From Acidobacteriaceae bacterium (GTDB lineage: Bacteria > Acidobacteriota > Terriglobia > Bryobacterales > Bryobacteraceae): 64,000 nt of DNA. This document shows, one piece after another, positions 36,028-45,714 of the stretch (position 1 is its first letter; the number at the start of each line of letters is the position of its first letter). The notes below the pieces were generated by a model. It was not told the DNA's origin and did not search any database. It saw only the letters and a list, made by a program, of their open reading frames with translations. The stretch covers positions 1 through 64,000 of the forward strand of contig JADCJL010000020.1 of the NCBI GenBank assembly GCA_020247055.1. Direction: 5' to 3'. A program made the position numbers and the translations under genes.

Positions 36028-36059
36028 GACAGCCCCCCGCCCCGCGCGCGGGGGCTGTC
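36028..36059. terminator. Strong GC hairpin between the PEP-CTERM gene and xseA
   Basis: GACAGCCCCC (36028-36037) pairs perfectly with GGGGGCTGTC (36050-36059) across a 12-nt GC-rich loop. It sits in the 40-bp gap between convergent stop codons and can end both transcripts. The following bases CCTGTTT give only a short T-tail on the plus strand. Confidence 0.7.
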
Positions 36060-36063
36060 CTGT

Positions 36064-37395
36064 TTACTTCACCACCCGCACCCCCAACTCGCCCCGCCCC
36101 AGCCGCACCCGCAGCTCCTCTCCCGCCTTCGCCTCCTCCGCCGACCGCACTACCCCCCCATCCCCCCGCATCACCACCGCATACCCCCGCTCCAGGATCG
36201 CCAGCGGGCTCAATTGCGCCAGCTTCGCCGTCCCCACCTCCAGCCGCCGCTCCGCCGCCCCCAACCGCCGTCCGATCAACTCCTCCAACCGCCCCCCCGC
36301 CCGCTCCCACCGCCGCCGCCCCTCCCCCATCCGCAGCCGCAAATCCAGCCGCCGCAGCCGCAAATCCAGCTCCGTCCACCGCTCCCGCGCCGCCCCCACC
36401 GTCTCCCGCCCCACACCCCGCAAAGCAAAATCCGCGTCATCCACCCGCTGCTGCAGCCGGTTGATCTTCCGTGCAATCGACGCCTGCACCCCCTCCACCC
36501 CCACCGCACTCCACCGCCGCTGCGCATCCACAATCACAAACCGCAGCGCCTGCGTCATCCGCCACTGCGCGCTGTCGATCTGGTCGAGCATCGCCTCCCG
36601 CGTCCCCGTAATCACCTCCGCCGCCGCCGACGGCGTCGGCGCCCGCAGGTCCGCCACAAAATCCGCAATCGTAAAATCGGTCTCGTGCCCAATCGCCGAA
36701 ATCACCGGCACCGCGCACTCAAAAATCGCCCGGGCCACGCTCTCTTCGTTAAACGTCCACAAATCCTCGAGCGACCCTCCCCCCCGCGCCACCACGACCA
36801 CCTCGGCCCATCCCCCCGCCGAAAAATGCCGAATCCCCTCCACCACCTGCTCCGCCGACCCCGCCCCCTGCACCAGCGCCGGCCACAACCGCACGTGCAG
36901 CCCCGGAAACCGCCGCTCGATCACGTGCAGAAAATCGCGGATCACCGCCCCCGTCGGCGACGTGACAATCCCAATTCGCCGCGGCAGCTTCGGCAGCGCC
37001 CGCTTCCGCCCCGCCGCAAACAACCCTTCCGCCTCCAGCCGCTTCTTCAACTGCTCAAACGCCAGCTGCAGCGCCCCCTGCCCGAGCGGCTCAATCGTCT
37101 CGACGATCAGCTGATACTCGCCCCGCGGCTCGTACACCTCCACCCGCCCCCGCGCCAGCAGCGCCAGCCCGTCGTGCGGCTTGAACCGCAGTAGCCGGTA
37201 GCTCCCCTTCCAGCAAGCGCACCGGATCTGCGCCCCGTCGTCCTTCAGCGTGAAGTAAGCGTGCCCGCTCGTCGCCACCTTTAGCCCCGAAACTTCCCCG
37301 CTCACCCAAATGTTTGTAAACTCTGTGGATAGGATCCCCGCTATCTCTCCCGTCAGCTCGCTGACCGTGTACTGTCGCCGCGGCGCTAAGTCCAT
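36064..37395 (-). CDS. xseA: Exodeoxyribonuclease VII large subunit
   Basis: A 443-residue XseA of normal length. An OB-fold (about 5-100) with [13 protein letters not shown] and [12 protein letters not shown] is followed by the nuclease domain with [34 protein letters not shown] and [28 protein letters not shown] long helical region (about 285-400) and the C-terminal LERGYAVV segment follow. With XseB it degrades single-stranded DNA to short oligonucleotides. The xseB gene is not visible here. It is divergent from glnA by 27 bp. Confidence 0.97.
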   Translation of the reverse strand: MDLAPRRQYTVSELTGEIAGILSTEFTNIWVSGEVSGLKVATSGHAYFTLKDDGAQIRCACWKGSYRLLRFKPHDGLALLARGRVEVYEPRGEYQLIVETIEPLGQGALQLAFEQLKKRLEAEGLFAAGRKRALPKLPRRIGIVTSPTGAVIRDFLHVIERRFPGLHVRLWPALVQGAGSAEQVVEGIRHFSAGGWAEVVVVARGGGSLEDLWTFNEESVARAIFECAVPVISAIGHETDFTIADFVADLRAPTPSAAAEVITGTREAMLDQIDSAQWRMTQALRFVIVDAQRRWSAVGVEGVQASIARKINRLQQRVDDADFALRGVGRETVGAARERWTELDLRLRRLDLRLRMGEGRRRWERAGGRLEELIGRRLGAAERRLEVGTAKLAQLSPLAILERGYAVVMRGDGGVVRSAEEAKAGEELRVRLGRGELGVRVVK

Positions 37396-37422
37396 CCCCC
37401 GATTCTCTCACCCGGAGCCCCC

Positions 37423-38832
37423 ATGAGTCCTCAAGACGTTCTCGCGTTCGCCCAGGAAAACGGCGCTAAGCAATTGGATATGCGCTTCACCGATATCCCC
37501 GGCCTCCAACACCACATCTCCTACCCCATCGCCATGCTCACCGAAGACGCCTTCGAAGAGGGCTTCGGCATCGACGGCGCCTCCATCCGCGGCTGGGCCG
37601 CCATCAACGAATCGGACATGATTCTCATCCCCGATCCGAATACCGCCATGATGGACCCCTTCTACGAGGTCCCCACCCTCGTCATGACCGGCATGGTCAA
37701 AGATCCCATCACCCGCCAGTCCTACGAACGCGACCCCCGCCACATCGCCCAGAAAGCAGAGGCCTACCTCCGCTCCACCGGCCTCGCCGACACCTGCTTC
37801 GTCGGCGCCGAAGGCGAATTCTTCGTCTTCGATAACATCCGCTTCGACAGCACCCCCAACTCCGGCTACTACTACATCGACGCCGAGGAGGGCCGCTGGA
37901 ACACCGGCCGCGAAGCCAACAACCACGGCTATCGCCCCCGCTACAAAGAAGGCTACTTCCCCGTCCCCCCTACCGATCACTACCAGGATCTCCGCGCCGA
38001 AATGGTCCAGGTCATGGAGTCCTGCGGCCTCGTCATCGAGTGCCACCACCACGAAGTCGCCTCCGCCGGCCAGTGCGAAATCGACCAGCGCTACGACACC
38101 CTCGTCAAATCGGCCGACAACATGATGACCTACAAATACGTCGTCCGGAACGTCGCCCACCAGTACGGCAAAACCGTCACCTTCATGCCCAAACCCATCT
38201 TCGGCGACGCCGGCTCCGGCATGCACTGCCACCAGTCGCTCTGGAAAAACGGCAAGCCCCTGTTTGCCGGCGACGGCTACGCCGGCCTCAGCCAGATGGC
38301 CCTCTGGTACATCGGCGGCCTCCTCCGCCACGCCCGCGCCCTGTCCGCCATCATCGCCCCCACCACCAACTCCTACAAACGCCTCGTCCCCGGCTACGAA
38401 GCCCCCGTCAACCTCGCCTACAGCCGCCGCAACCGCTCCGCCTGCTGCCGCATCCCCATGTACTCGTCCAGCCCCCAATCAAAGCGCGTCGAGTTCCGCC
38501 CCCCCGACCCCGCCTCGAACCCCTACCTCGGCTTCGCCGCCATGCTCATGGCCGGCATCGACGGGATCCTCCGTAAAATCGAACCCGGCGAACCCCTCGA
38601 CAAGGACATCTACGACCTCTCCCCCGAAGAGATGAAGTCGGTCGCCTCCATGCCCGCCTCCCTCGAAGAGGCCCTCAACTGCCTCGAAGACGACCATAAT
38701 TTCCTGCTTAAGGGCGACGTGTTTACCGAAGAGCTGATTGATACGTATATTGCGTATAAGCGGCGCCACGAGGCCGAAGCTGTCCGCCTCCGGCCCCACC
38801 CCTACGAGTTCGAACTCTACTACGACATCTAA
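37423..38832 (+). CDS. glnA: Glutamine synthetase type I, adenylylation-regulated form
   Basis: A 469-residue type I glutamine synthetase making glutamine from glutamate, ammonia and ATP. It has the [10 protein letters not shown] beta-grasp motif, the metal-site segments EGEFF and HHHEVA, HCHQSL and the Glu/Arg loop [16 protein letters not shown]. Tyr397 lies in [11 protein letters not shown], exactly the position adenylylated in enterobacterial enzymes. glnE, encoding the adenylyltransferase, lies two genes downstream, so this is very likely the GSI-beta regulated form. A Shine-Dalgarno-like GGAG precedes the ATG. No glnB or amtB gene is visible nearby. Confidence 0.98.
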   Translation: MSPQDVLAFAQENGAKQLDMRFTDIPGLQHHISYPIAMLTEDAFEEGFGIDGASIRGWAAINESDMILIPDPNTAMMDPFYEVPTLVMTGMVKDPITRQSYERDPRHIAQKAEAYLRSTGLADTCFVGAEGEFFVFDNIRFDSTPNSGYYYIDAEEGRWNTGREANNHGYRPRYKEGYFPVPPTDHYQDLRAEMVQVMESCGLVIECHHHEVASAGQCEIDQRYDTLVKSADNMMTYKYVVRNVAHQYGKTVTFMPKPIFGDAGSGMHCHQSLWKNGKPLFAGDGYAGLSQMALWYIGGLLRHARALSAIIAPTTNSYKRLVPGYEAPVNLAYSRRNRSACCRIPMYSSSPQSKRVEFRPPDPASNPYLGFAAMLMAGIDGILRKIEPGEPLDKDIYDLSPEEMKSVASMPASLEEALNCLEDDHNFLLKGDVFTEELIDTYIAYKRRHEAEAVRLRPHPYEFELYYDI

Positions 38833-38845
38833 ACGGCCCAACCCG

Positions 38846-39337
38846 TTGTCCACCGTCCTCCAACTCGCCATCTCCCGCGGCGGCTTGCCCAAGCTGCCCA
38901 TTCTCGAAGCCGAGGTCACCCCCCTCGGCCTCGCCGGCGACGTCCAGAAGAACCGCAAGTACCACGGCGGACCCCTCCAGGCCCTCCTCCTCCTCACCGC
39001 CGAAGGCCTCGAAGAGCTGCAGGCCGCCGGCTACCCCGTCTACCCCGGCGCCTTAGGCGAAAACATCACCACCCGCGGCCTCGACCGCCGCCTCCTCCGC
39101 CTCGGCCAGCGCTACCGCCTCGGCGAAATCGAAATCGAACTCACCAAAATGCGCGAACCCTGCCGCGCCCTCGCCCCCTTCGGCGAATCCATTCGCAAAG
39201 CCGTCTACGACGCCGACGTCCGCGCCGGCCGGCCCTCCTCCCCCCGCTGGGGCCTCGCCGGCTTCTACGCCAAAGTCCTCAAAACCGGCCGGCTCTACCC
39301 CGGCGACCCCATCACCCTTCTCCCGGATCCATGTTGA
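38846..39337 (+). CDS. MOSC domain-containing protein
   Basis: A 163-residue protein. TTG at 38846 is chosen as start because the frame further upstream lies within glnA and is not MOSC-like; the resulting N-terminus leads straight into the domain. MOSC features are GDVQKNRKYHGGP, the PGALGENITTRGLD segment, LRLGQRYRLGEIEIE and the conserved Cys in REPCRAL. MOSC proteins handle molybdenum-cofactor-linked sulfur or N-hydroxylated substrates (YiiM type). Its position between glnA and glnE, with a 7-bp overlap with glnE, is unusual and may only reflect operon packing. Confidence 0.9.
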   Translation: MSTVLQLAISRGGLPKLPILEAEVTPLGLAGDVQKNRKYHGGPLQALLLLTAEGLEELQAAGYPVYPGALGENITTRGLDRRLLRLGQRYRLGEIEIELTKMREPCRALAPFGESIRKAVYDADVRAGRPSSPRWGLAGFYAKVLKTGRLYPGDPITLLPDPC

Positions 39338-41967
39338 TCGCCACCGGCTACCTCTCCCGTCTCGAACAACTCCACCCCGAAGCCTGCGAACGCATCAAGC
39401 GCCAACCCTCTTCCTACCAGTCCGCCCTCGCCGTCTTCTCCCACTCCCCCTTCCTCGCCGAAGAGATCCTCCAGCATCCCGACTGGCTCGAAGAGCTCTG
39501 CGCCGGCCCCTCGCTCCACCAGTCCTGCCACTCCTCCCAGTTCGCCGCCCGCCTCGAAGCCGCCCTCCCCCCCGGCCTCCCCGACGCCGTCCACCTCGCC
39601 CGTTTCCGCCGCCGCGAACTCCTGCGCATCCTCCTGCGCGACGTCCGCGGCCTCGCTCAGCTCCCCGAAACCACCGGCGAACTCTCCCACCTCGCCGACG
39701 CCATCCTCGACGTCACCCTCGCCCGCGTCATCGCCCACTACGCCCGCCGCCACGGCCTCCCCTCCGCCTCCCTCTCCGTGCTCGCCGTCGGCAAGCTCGG
39801 CGGCGAAGAGCTCAACTACAGCTCCGACATCGATCTCATCTTCCTCTACGCCGCCAACGGTGAAACCGCCGGCCCCAACGTCATCACCAACAAAGAGTTC
39901 GCCATCAAGGTCGCCCAGCTCTTGACCGACCTCCTCTCCCGCTACACCCCCGAAGGCATCTGCTACCGCGTCGACCTCCGCCTCCGCCCCGAAGGACGCC
40001 TCGGCGAGGTCGTCATCTCCCTCGACGCCGCCAAAAACTACTACCAGTCCCGCGGCCGCGACTGGGAGCTCCAAATGCTCATCAAAGCCCGCGTCGCCGC
40101 CGGCGACCCCGCCCCCGGCCGCGAACTCCTCGCCTTCGTCCAACCCCTCATCTACTCCACCTCCCTCGACTTCTCCGCCCTCGAAGCCGTCTCCCAAACC
40201 CGCCTCCGCATCCACGAACAGCTCGCCAGCCGCAAACTCCAATCCGGCTCCCTCGACGTCAAACTCTCCCCCGGCGGCATCCGCGATATCGAGTTCCTCG
40301 TCCAGTGCCTCCAACGCCTCCACGGCGGCCGCGAACCCTGGGTCCGCCACGGCGGCACCATGCTCGCCCTCTCCCGCCTCCACGATAAAGAGCTCCTCTC
40401 CCCCATCGAATACAGCCGCCTCACCAGCGCCTACCAGTTCCTCCGCCACCTCGAACATCGCCTCCAGTTCGAAGACGACCGCCAAACCCACACCCTCCCC
40501 CCCCAACCCGAAGCCATCGCCCGCCGCATGCCCCCCGCCGAAGCCGGCGGCGTCGTCTCCGCCGAACGTCTCCTTGAGACCCTCCACCTCCACCTCGCCG
40601 AAGTCCACGAAATCTACGAACGCGTCATCCACGCCCAACAGCCCGTCTACCACGCCCCCGAACCCGCCTCCCAACCCTCCAATCTTGTCCGCTTCCTCGA
40701 CCAGAAAGCCCCTGGCCTCGCCACCCTCGTCGCCCTCCGCCCCCCCGCCCGCTCCGCCCTGGCTTTCGAACATTTCCTCGAAAAAATGCTCGACCTACCC
40801 GGCTGGCTCGGCCTCCTCGACTGCAATCCCAAACTCGCCAGCTACGTCCTCGACATCTTCGAAACCAGCCCCTATCTCTCCGAACAACTCGTCCGCACCC
40901 CCGACCTGCTCGCCGAATTCGCCCTCTTCCACACCTCCCCCTCCCCTCCCCCGCCCAACGCCGATCCCCCCGCCCTCCGCCGCTACTTCCGCCGCGAAAT
41001 GTTCCGCCTTCAGGCCGAATCCATCTGCCTCAACCGCCCCGTCTTTACCACCCTCGAACGCGCCTCCCAACTCGGCGAATGGATCATCGACGCCGCCTAC
41101 CGCATCGCCGCCGCACCCGACCCCTCGCCCGGCCTCATGGTCATCGCCCTCGGCCGCCTCGGCATGGGCGAGTTCGACCTCGGCTCCGACGCCGATCTCA
41201 TCTTCGCCCTCCCCGATTCCGCCGCCGGCGAACTCGCCCGCGGCGCCCGCATCGCCGAACGACTCATCGAAATCCTCAGCGCCTATACCGGCGAAGGCAT
41301 GATGTTCGCCGTCGACTCCCGCCTCCGCCCCAACGGCCGCGCCGGCTCCCTCGTCCAGTCCGCCGCCGCCTTCCGCGACTACTTCGAACGCCACGCCGAA
41401 ACCTGGGAAGGCATGGCCTTCATGAAGGCCCGCGCCGTCGCCGGCGACCGCGAATCCACCACCGCCTTCCTCAACGAACTCCAGCACATCGACTGGCGCC
41501 GCTACGGACAGTCCGGCCGCTCCCGCCACGAACTCCGCCGCATGCGCCTGCGCCTCGAACGCCAGCACGGCGCCGCCCAGCCCCTCAAAGCCGGCGCCGG
41601 CGGATACTACGACATCGACTTCATTCTCATGTATCTCCGCCTCAAAAGCGCCGGGTTCTTCTTCAAGCAGCTCTCCACCCCCCAGCGCATCGACGTCGTC
41701 GAAAAAATGGGCCACCTCGATCCCGGCAGCGCCCTCTTCCTCCGCGACGCCGCCACCTTCTATCGCGCCCTCGACCATGGCCTCCGCGTCATCTTCGGTC
41801 ACGCCGAACCCGACCTCCCCAAATCCCCCCTCCACCTCGAAATGCTCACCGATGTCATCCGCCGCTGGACCCCTCCCCATTTGCACGATCAGCCATTGCC
41901 CGCTAAAGTGGAACTGATCCGTCGACAAACCCGTCAAGTCTTCGACCGTCTCTTCGCCGCACCATGA
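39331..41967 (+). CDS. glnE: Bifunctional glutamine synthetase adenylyltransferase/deadenylase
   Basis: An 878-residue GlnE, somewhat shorter than the E. coli protein. It has two nucleotidyltransferase halves. The N-terminal half carries GKLGGEELNYSSDIDLIFLY (deadenylation side), and the C-terminal half carries LGRLGMGEFDLGSDADLIFAL (first part shown of the adenylylation side), separated by the helical regulatory region. It adds AMP to and removes AMP from Tyr397 of the GlnA encoded upstream, in response to nitrogen status through PII. The start overlaps the MOSC gene by 7 bp and its stop overlaps the next gene by 4 bp (ATGA). Confidence 0.96.
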   Translation: MLIATGYLSRLEQLHPEACERIKRQPSSYQSALAVFSHSPFLAEEILQHPDWLEELCAGPSLHQSCHSSQFAARLEAALPPGLPDAVHLARFRRRELLRILLRDVRGLAQLPETTGELSHLADAILDVTLARVIAHYARRHGLPSASLSVLAVGKLGGEELNYSSDIDLIFLYAANGETAGPNVITNKEFAIKVAQLLTDLLSRYTPEGICYRVDLRLRPEGRLGEVVISLDAAKNYYQSRGRDWELQMLIKARVAAGDPAPGRELLAFVQPLIYSTSLDFSALEAVSQTRLRIHEQLASRKLQSGSLDVKLSPGGIRDIEFLVQCLQRLHGGREPWVRHGGTMLALSRLHDKELLSPIEYSRLTSAYQFLRHLEHRLQFEDDRQTHTLPPQPEAIARRMPPAEAGGVVSAERLLETLHLHLAEVHEIYERVIHAQQPVYHAPEPASQPSNLVRFLDQKAPGLATLVALRPPARSALAFEHFLEKMLDLPGWLGLLDCNPKLASYVLDIFETSPYLSEQLVRTPDLLAEFALFHTSPSPPPPNADPPALRRYFRREMFRLQAESICLNRPVFTTLERASQLGEWIIDAAYRIAAAPDPSPGLMVIALGRLGMGEFDLGSDADLIFALPDSAAGELARGARIAERLIEILSAYTGEGMMFAVDSRLRPNGRAGSLVQSAAAFRDYFERHAETWEGMAFMKARAVAGDRESTTAFLNELQHIDWRRYGQSGRSRHELRRMRLRLERQHGAAQPLKAGAGGYYDIDFILMYLRLKSAGFFFKQLSTPQRIDVVEKMGHLDPGSALFLRDAATFYRALDHGLRVIFGHAEPDLPKSPLHLEMLTDVIRRWTPPHLHDQPLPAKVELIRRQTRQVFDRLFAAP

Positions 41968-42779
41968 TTGCCTGCCGCCGTGCCCTTCCCCTCTTAATCC
42001 TCACCGCCTGCGCGGCCCCCGCCGCCGACCCCCGCCTGCTCGACCGCGCCTACCAGCGCATGTACAACTTCGACTTCCCCGGCGCCCACGCCCTCATCGA
42101 CCAGCACGTCAACGATAAGCCCCAGGACCCCCTCGGCTACTCCACCCGCGCCGCCGCCCTCGTCTTCCAGGAACTCGACCGCCTCCGCATCCTCCAGGCC
42201 GACTTCTTCCTCGACGACGACCGCATCGCCGAAAAAAAGAAACTCCGCCCCGATCCCAAAACCCGCGACGCCTTCTACTGGGCCACCCGCCAGGCCCAGG
42301 AACGCGCCGACTCCATCCTCCTCAAAAACCCCAACGATACCTCCGCCCTCTTTGCCAACTCCCTCGCCTGGGGCCTCACCACCGACTACGCCGCCTTCGT
42401 CGAAAAACGACAGCTCACCTCCCTCTCCTACGCCAAAACCTCCCACTCCTACGCCAAACGACTCATCACCGTCGACAAATCCTTCGGCGACGCCTACCTC
42501 ACCACCGGCCTCAGCGAGTACATCCTCGGCAGCCTCCCCTTCTTTGTCAAATGGTTCGTCAAGTTCGACGACACCAAAGGCTCCAAGCAAGTCGCCATCG
42601 AAAATCTCAAATTCGCCGCCAAAAACGGCCGCTTTCTCGGCCCCTTCGCCCGCATCCTCCTCGCCGTCGCCGCCCTCCGCGAAAAGAAGAAACCCGAAGC
42701 CCGCGACTGGCTCCATGGACTCGTGCGAGACTATCCGGAGAACCCTCTTTTGAAACACGAACTGGAGCGCTTACGTTGA
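41964..42779 (+). CDS. Secreted or lipoprotein-like TPR-type helical protein
   Basis: A 271-residue protein with an N-terminal export signal (MIACRRALPLLILTACAAPA). The LTAC sequence resembles a lipobox, so it may be a lipoprotein. The rest is helical, with tetratricopeptide-like spacing, for example YQRMYNFDFPGAHALIDQHV and LLKNPNDTSALFANSLAWG. Many Lys residues occur in the second half. It overlaps the glnE stop by four bases and shares four bases (TTGA) with the next gene, so it belongs to the glnA-glnE transcript. I do not recognise a specific family beyond TPR-like and cannot assign a function. Confidence 0.7.
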   Translation: MIACRRALPLLILTACAAPAADPRLLDRAYQRMYNFDFPGAHALIDQHVNDKPQDPLGYSTRAAALVFQELDRLRILQADFFLDDDRIAEKKKLRPDPKTRDAFYWATRQAQERADSILLKNPNDTSALFANSLAWGLTTDYAAFVEKRQLTSLSYAKTSHSYAKRLITVDKSFGDAYLTTGLSEYILGSLPFFVKWFVKFDDTKGSKQVAIENLKFAAKNGRFLGPFARILLAVAALREKKKPEARDWLHGLVRDYPENPLLKHELERLR

Positions 42780-43276
42780 GCCGCCTGACCGACTATGAAG
42801 GTTGCGGCCCCCTCCGGGTAATCCGGGAATTCACCGACTTCGACGGCCAGTCCCTCCGGCCCGGCCAACTCCTCGAATTCGACTTCTATAGCCGCGTCCC
42901 CCTCGAGGCCGGCTTCACCTTCTCCCGCAACGGCGAGTCCGTCCTCCGCCTCTCCGCCGAGGTCCCAGCCGACGCCCAGATCCTCGACCACCCGGAAAAC
43001 TACTTCCAACTCCCCCTGCCCCGGCTCGCCTGGTACACCAACGGCCCCGCCCTCGCCGTCACCCACCCCTTCACCGATCGCCACGGCCGCGCCTTCCTCC
43101 CCGGCGACCAGCTCAATTGGGCCGTCCACGAGCGCGACCAAACCCAGTTGCTGCACTCCTTCCTCGGCCACGCCGGGGAAGTCCTCCAACTCGACGAACA
43201 GAACGAACAGCACGCCGCCGTTCTTCTCTACCCCGAACGCTTCTTTGACCTTCCCTTCGATGCCCGCCCTCTCTGA
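42776..43276 (+). CDS. Protein with two DUF3601-like modules
   Basis: A 166-residue protein with no signal peptide. I chose TTG at 42776 because it overlaps the preceding stop (TTGA) and begins just before the first conserved module. It contains two similar units of about 75 residues. Unit one runs from GPLRVIREFTDFDGQ.L.PG to LDHPENYFQLP; unit two from GPALAVTHPFTDRHGRAFLPGD to LYPERFFDLP. The pattern F.D..G....PG...F and the closing P..YF.LP match my memory of DUF3601, whose function is unknown. The next gene carries a third unit. No enzyme motif is visible. Confidence 0.7.
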   Translation: MSRLTDYEGCGPLRVIREFTDFDGQSLRPGQLLEFDFYSRVPLEAGFTFSRNGESVLRLSAEVPADAQILDHPENYFQLPLPRLAWYTNGPALAVTHPFTDRHGRAFLPGDQLNWAVHERDQTQLLHSFLGHAGEVLQLDEQNEQHAAVLLYPERFFDLPFDARPL

Positions 43277-43505
43277 TTTCGCCGGCCGCGGCCCCCTCCG
43301 CTGCAAACGCCCCTTCGTCGACGCCGACGGCAACATCTGGCTCCCCGGCGACCCCCTCGAGTTCGCCGCCGCCCTCCCCGGCGAACCCCATCAGTTCGCC
43401 TCCGGCTCCGCCGTCGTCCTCCGCCTCCTGGCCGCCGACATCGAGCAGGGCGAGGTCCTCACCCAGCCCGAACTCTACTTCGATCTACCCCCCCTCGCCG
43501 TTTGA
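43260..43505 (+). CDS. Small protein with a single DUF3601-like module
   Basis: An 81-residue protein. ATG at 43260 overlaps the preceding gene by 17 bp; a TTG at 43245 is an alternative start. Its whole length is one module: RGPLRCKRPFVDADGNIWLPGD, a central stretch of about 35 residues, and QPELYFDLPPLAV. It matches the two units of the upstream gene, so the three were probably made by duplication. The change of frame between genes two and three could mean the three modules were once one protein that was split, or that tandem genes arose separately. The function is unknown. Confidence 0.65.
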   Translation: MPALSDFAGRGPLRCKRPFVDADGNIWLPGDPLEFAAALPGEPHQFASGSAVVLRLLAADIEQGEVLTQPELYFDLPPLAV

Positions 43506-43514
43506 AGGCGCATA

Positions 43515-44147
43515 ATGGGAGTAATGCGGTTCGTTGCTCTCATCCCCCTCCTGCTCCTCGCACCGCCCGCCCCCGCCCAGGTCATCGAGTTTGAGTCCGG
43601 CGGACTGAAGTATCAGACCCTCACCAAAAACGGCGTGACCATCATGTACGCCCAGCTCGCCGCCACCGTCCGCGAATACGTCACCATCCAAGTCGCCGTC
43701 TCGAACGGCACCCGCCAGCCCGTTATCATCCGCCCGGAAGACTTCTCCTGGCACCCCACCTCCGGCCCCGCCATCACCCCCGTCGCCGCTCGCATCGTCG
43801 TCCGCGAAATGCTCTCGAAAGCCCGCCGCGACGACGTCGTCGGCCTCGTCGGCGCCTACGAAAACGGCCTCTACGGCCTCCAGTCGCTCCGCTCCTCCAC
43901 CGGCTACGAATCCCGCCGCCGCGCCGCTCTCGCCGAAGTCGAATCCGCCAAACTCAAAGCCGCCGCCGCCGCCTCCGCCATCGCGTTCGTGCAAATCAAA
44001 CTGGCCCCCGGAGAAACCACCGACGGCGCCCTCTTCTTCCACACCATGGCCAAACCCCTCCCCCCGGGCATCCTCAAGGTCATCTGCGGCAATCAACTCT
44101 TCGAGTTCGTCCTCACCGAATCCACGCCCCAGCTCAAAACCCGCTGA
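43515..44147 (+). CDS. Secreted protein of unknown function
   Basis: A 210-residue protein with a signal peptide (MRFVALIPLLLLAPPAPAQ; ATG at 43515 gives three more residues before it). The mature part starts with a beta-rich section (EFESGGLKYQTLTKNGVTIM) and continues with PVIIRPEDFSWHP. A central Ala/Arg-rich helix follows at about 110-155. I recognise no family. The start lies 9 nt after the DUF3601-like gene, so it may close the glnA operon. Its length, signal peptide and codon use make it a believable gene. Confidence 0.7.
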   Translation: MGVMRFVALIPLLLLAPPAPAQVIEFESGGLKYQTLTKNGVTIMYAQLAATVREYVTIQVAVSNGTRQPVIIRPEDFSWHPTSGPAITPVAARIVVREMLSKARRDDVVGLVGAYENGLYGLQSLRSSTGYESRRRAALAEVESAKLKAAAAASAIAFVQIKLAPGETTDGALFFHTMAKPLPPGILKVICGNQLFEFVLTESTPQLKTR

Positions 44148-44658
44148 CTCCCCCTAGCCGGCAAAAAAATGCCCGGAAAGCCGCGTCTTATGGGAGCAGC
44201 CTGCCGGGCGTAAGCGGAGAGATTGAAAACAAAAAAAACTTGCCATTCCGGATCAACGGAACCGTTTCCAGTGCCATAGCGGTGTCCGCCGATCGAAGAG
44301 CTCGCCATTCCCGGCAATCTCCTTCCCGTGGGCCGTGTGCCACCATCAACAAGGCCAGAGTACGAAGCCAACCTGAGTGTGTCCATTGAACCGAGGTACT
44401 GGAGCCCTTTTGCCTTTCTCCGGCCCGGTCCCTCTCTCTCCCGCTCCCCCCGGGCCAAACTCCCCGGAATCTCTCGAAAACAGACCGATCCGCCCTGTAC
44501 CATCGCACCCCCCGCCCCTCCGGCCGTGGTCTGGCAGTTCTAGTGCTGTACCTACGAAACTTTTTCCAGCCGTTAAAGACAACTTCCGCCCCCCGCCGCC
44601 CCCCCGCCCCTGCAACTTCCGGCTGCCGCCCCGCATCCTAACGGTTACCCGATCTTTC
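44148..44658. other. Gene-free stretch of about 0.5 kb with a minus-strand terminator-like hairpin
   Basis: No convincing coding frame is present. On the minus strand, a GCCCGG arm and a CCGGGC arm (about 44202-44207 and 44171-44176) are followed by ATTTTTTTG (44170-44163), which resembles a rho-independent terminator facing left, although no minus-strand gene is seen upstream of it. A short transcript such as a small RNA from this region is therefore possible. The start of the Old Yellow Enzyme gene at 44659 bounds it on the right. Confidence 0.45.
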
Positions 44659-45714
44659 ATGTCCAACTTATTCGACCCCCTTCCGCTCGGCGCTCTCACG
44701 CTCCCCAATCGCATCGTCATGGCCCCCATGACCCGCAGCCGCGCCTCGGCCGCTGGCATCGTCGGTGAACTCACCGCCACCTATTACGCCCAGCGCGCCT
44801 CGGCCGGCCTCCTCATCTCCGAAGGAGTGGTCCCCTCCGCCATGGGGAAAGGCTACGTCCGCATCCCGGGCCTCTACACCGCGGAACAGATCGCCGGCTG
44901 GCAAACCGTCACCCGCGCCGTCCATGACGCAGGCGGCCGCATCTTCGCCCAGATCATGCACTGCGGGCGCATCGCTCACCCCCACCTCCTCCCCGGCCGC
45001 GCCCAGGCCGTCGCCCCCTCCGCCGTCACCCCTAACGTCCAAACCTGGACCGACGATCTCGGCCTGCTGCCCCTCGAAGCGCCCCGCGCCCTCGAAACCC
45101 ACGAAATCCCCGGCATCGTCGAAGAGTACCGCCAGGCCACGGCCAACGCCTACGCCGCCGGCTTCGATGGCGTCGAACTCCACGCCGCCTCCGGCTACCT
45201 CCCTATGCAGTTCCTCTCGTCGGGCACCAATCTCCGGACCGACCAGTACGGCGGCTCAGTCGAAAATCGCCTCCGCTTCGTCCTCGAACTGCTCGCCGCC
45301 ATGACCTCCGTCGACGGCCCCGCCCGCGTGGGCATCAAAATCAGCCCCGCCATGCCCTTCAACGACATCACCGACGCGAACCCCGTCGAAACCTACTCCG
45401 CCCTCGTCCAGGCCCTCGCTCCGCTCGGTCTCGCCTACCTGCACGTCGCGCAAACCGTCCCCGCGCCAGACTTCCACGCCCTGCTCCGGCCCCTCTTCCC
45501 CGGCCTCTACCTCGCGGGCGCCGGCCTGACGCAGGAGTCCGCCGCCGCCCTGCTCGCCAGCGGAAAAGCCGACGCCGCCGTCTTCGGCAGCGCCTTCATC
45601 GCCAACCCCGATCTCCCCGCCCGCTTCGCCTCCGGCGCACCCCTCGCGGCTCCCGACCCGTCCACGTTCTACACGCCGGGAGCCCAGGGGTACACCGACT
45701 ACTTGCCGAAGTAA
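44659..45714 (+). CDS. Old Yellow Enzyme family alkene reductase
   Basis: A 351-residue FMN-binding beta/alpha barrel of the NemA/Old Yellow Enzyme type, reducing activated C=C bonds or nitro compounds with NAD(P)H. The ATG at 44659 starts MSNLFDPLPLG.L.LPNRIVMAP, the normal N-terminus of the family. Other motifs are MTRSRA, HCGRIAHP, the tyrosine in GFDGVELHAASGYL and DQYGGSVENRLRF. The physiological substrate is unknown. Its 3' end overlaps the parvulin gene on the other strand by 16 bp, so the two transcripts are antisense at their ends. Confidence 0.95.
   Translation: MSNLFDPLPLGALTLPNRIVMAPMTRSRASAAGIVGELTATYYAQRASAGLLISEGVVPSAMGKGYVRIPGLYTAEQIAGWQTVTRAVHDAGGRIFAQIMHCGRIAHPHLLPGRAQAVAPSAVTPNVQTWTDDLGLLPLEAPRALETHEIPGIVEEYRQATANAYAAGFDGVELHAASGYLPMQFLSSGTNLRTDQYGGSVENRLRFVLELLAAMTSVDGPARVGIKISPAMPFNDITDANPVETYSALVQALAPLGLAYLHVAQTVPAPDFHALLRPLFPGLYLAGAGLTQESAAALLASGKADAAVFGSAFIANPDLPARFASGAPLAAPDPSTFYTPGAQGYTDYLPK

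Noticed and set aside
39295-40773. 492-codon minus-strand frame opposite glnE
   Set aside because: Shadow of glnE; no ribosome-binding site or recognisable domain.
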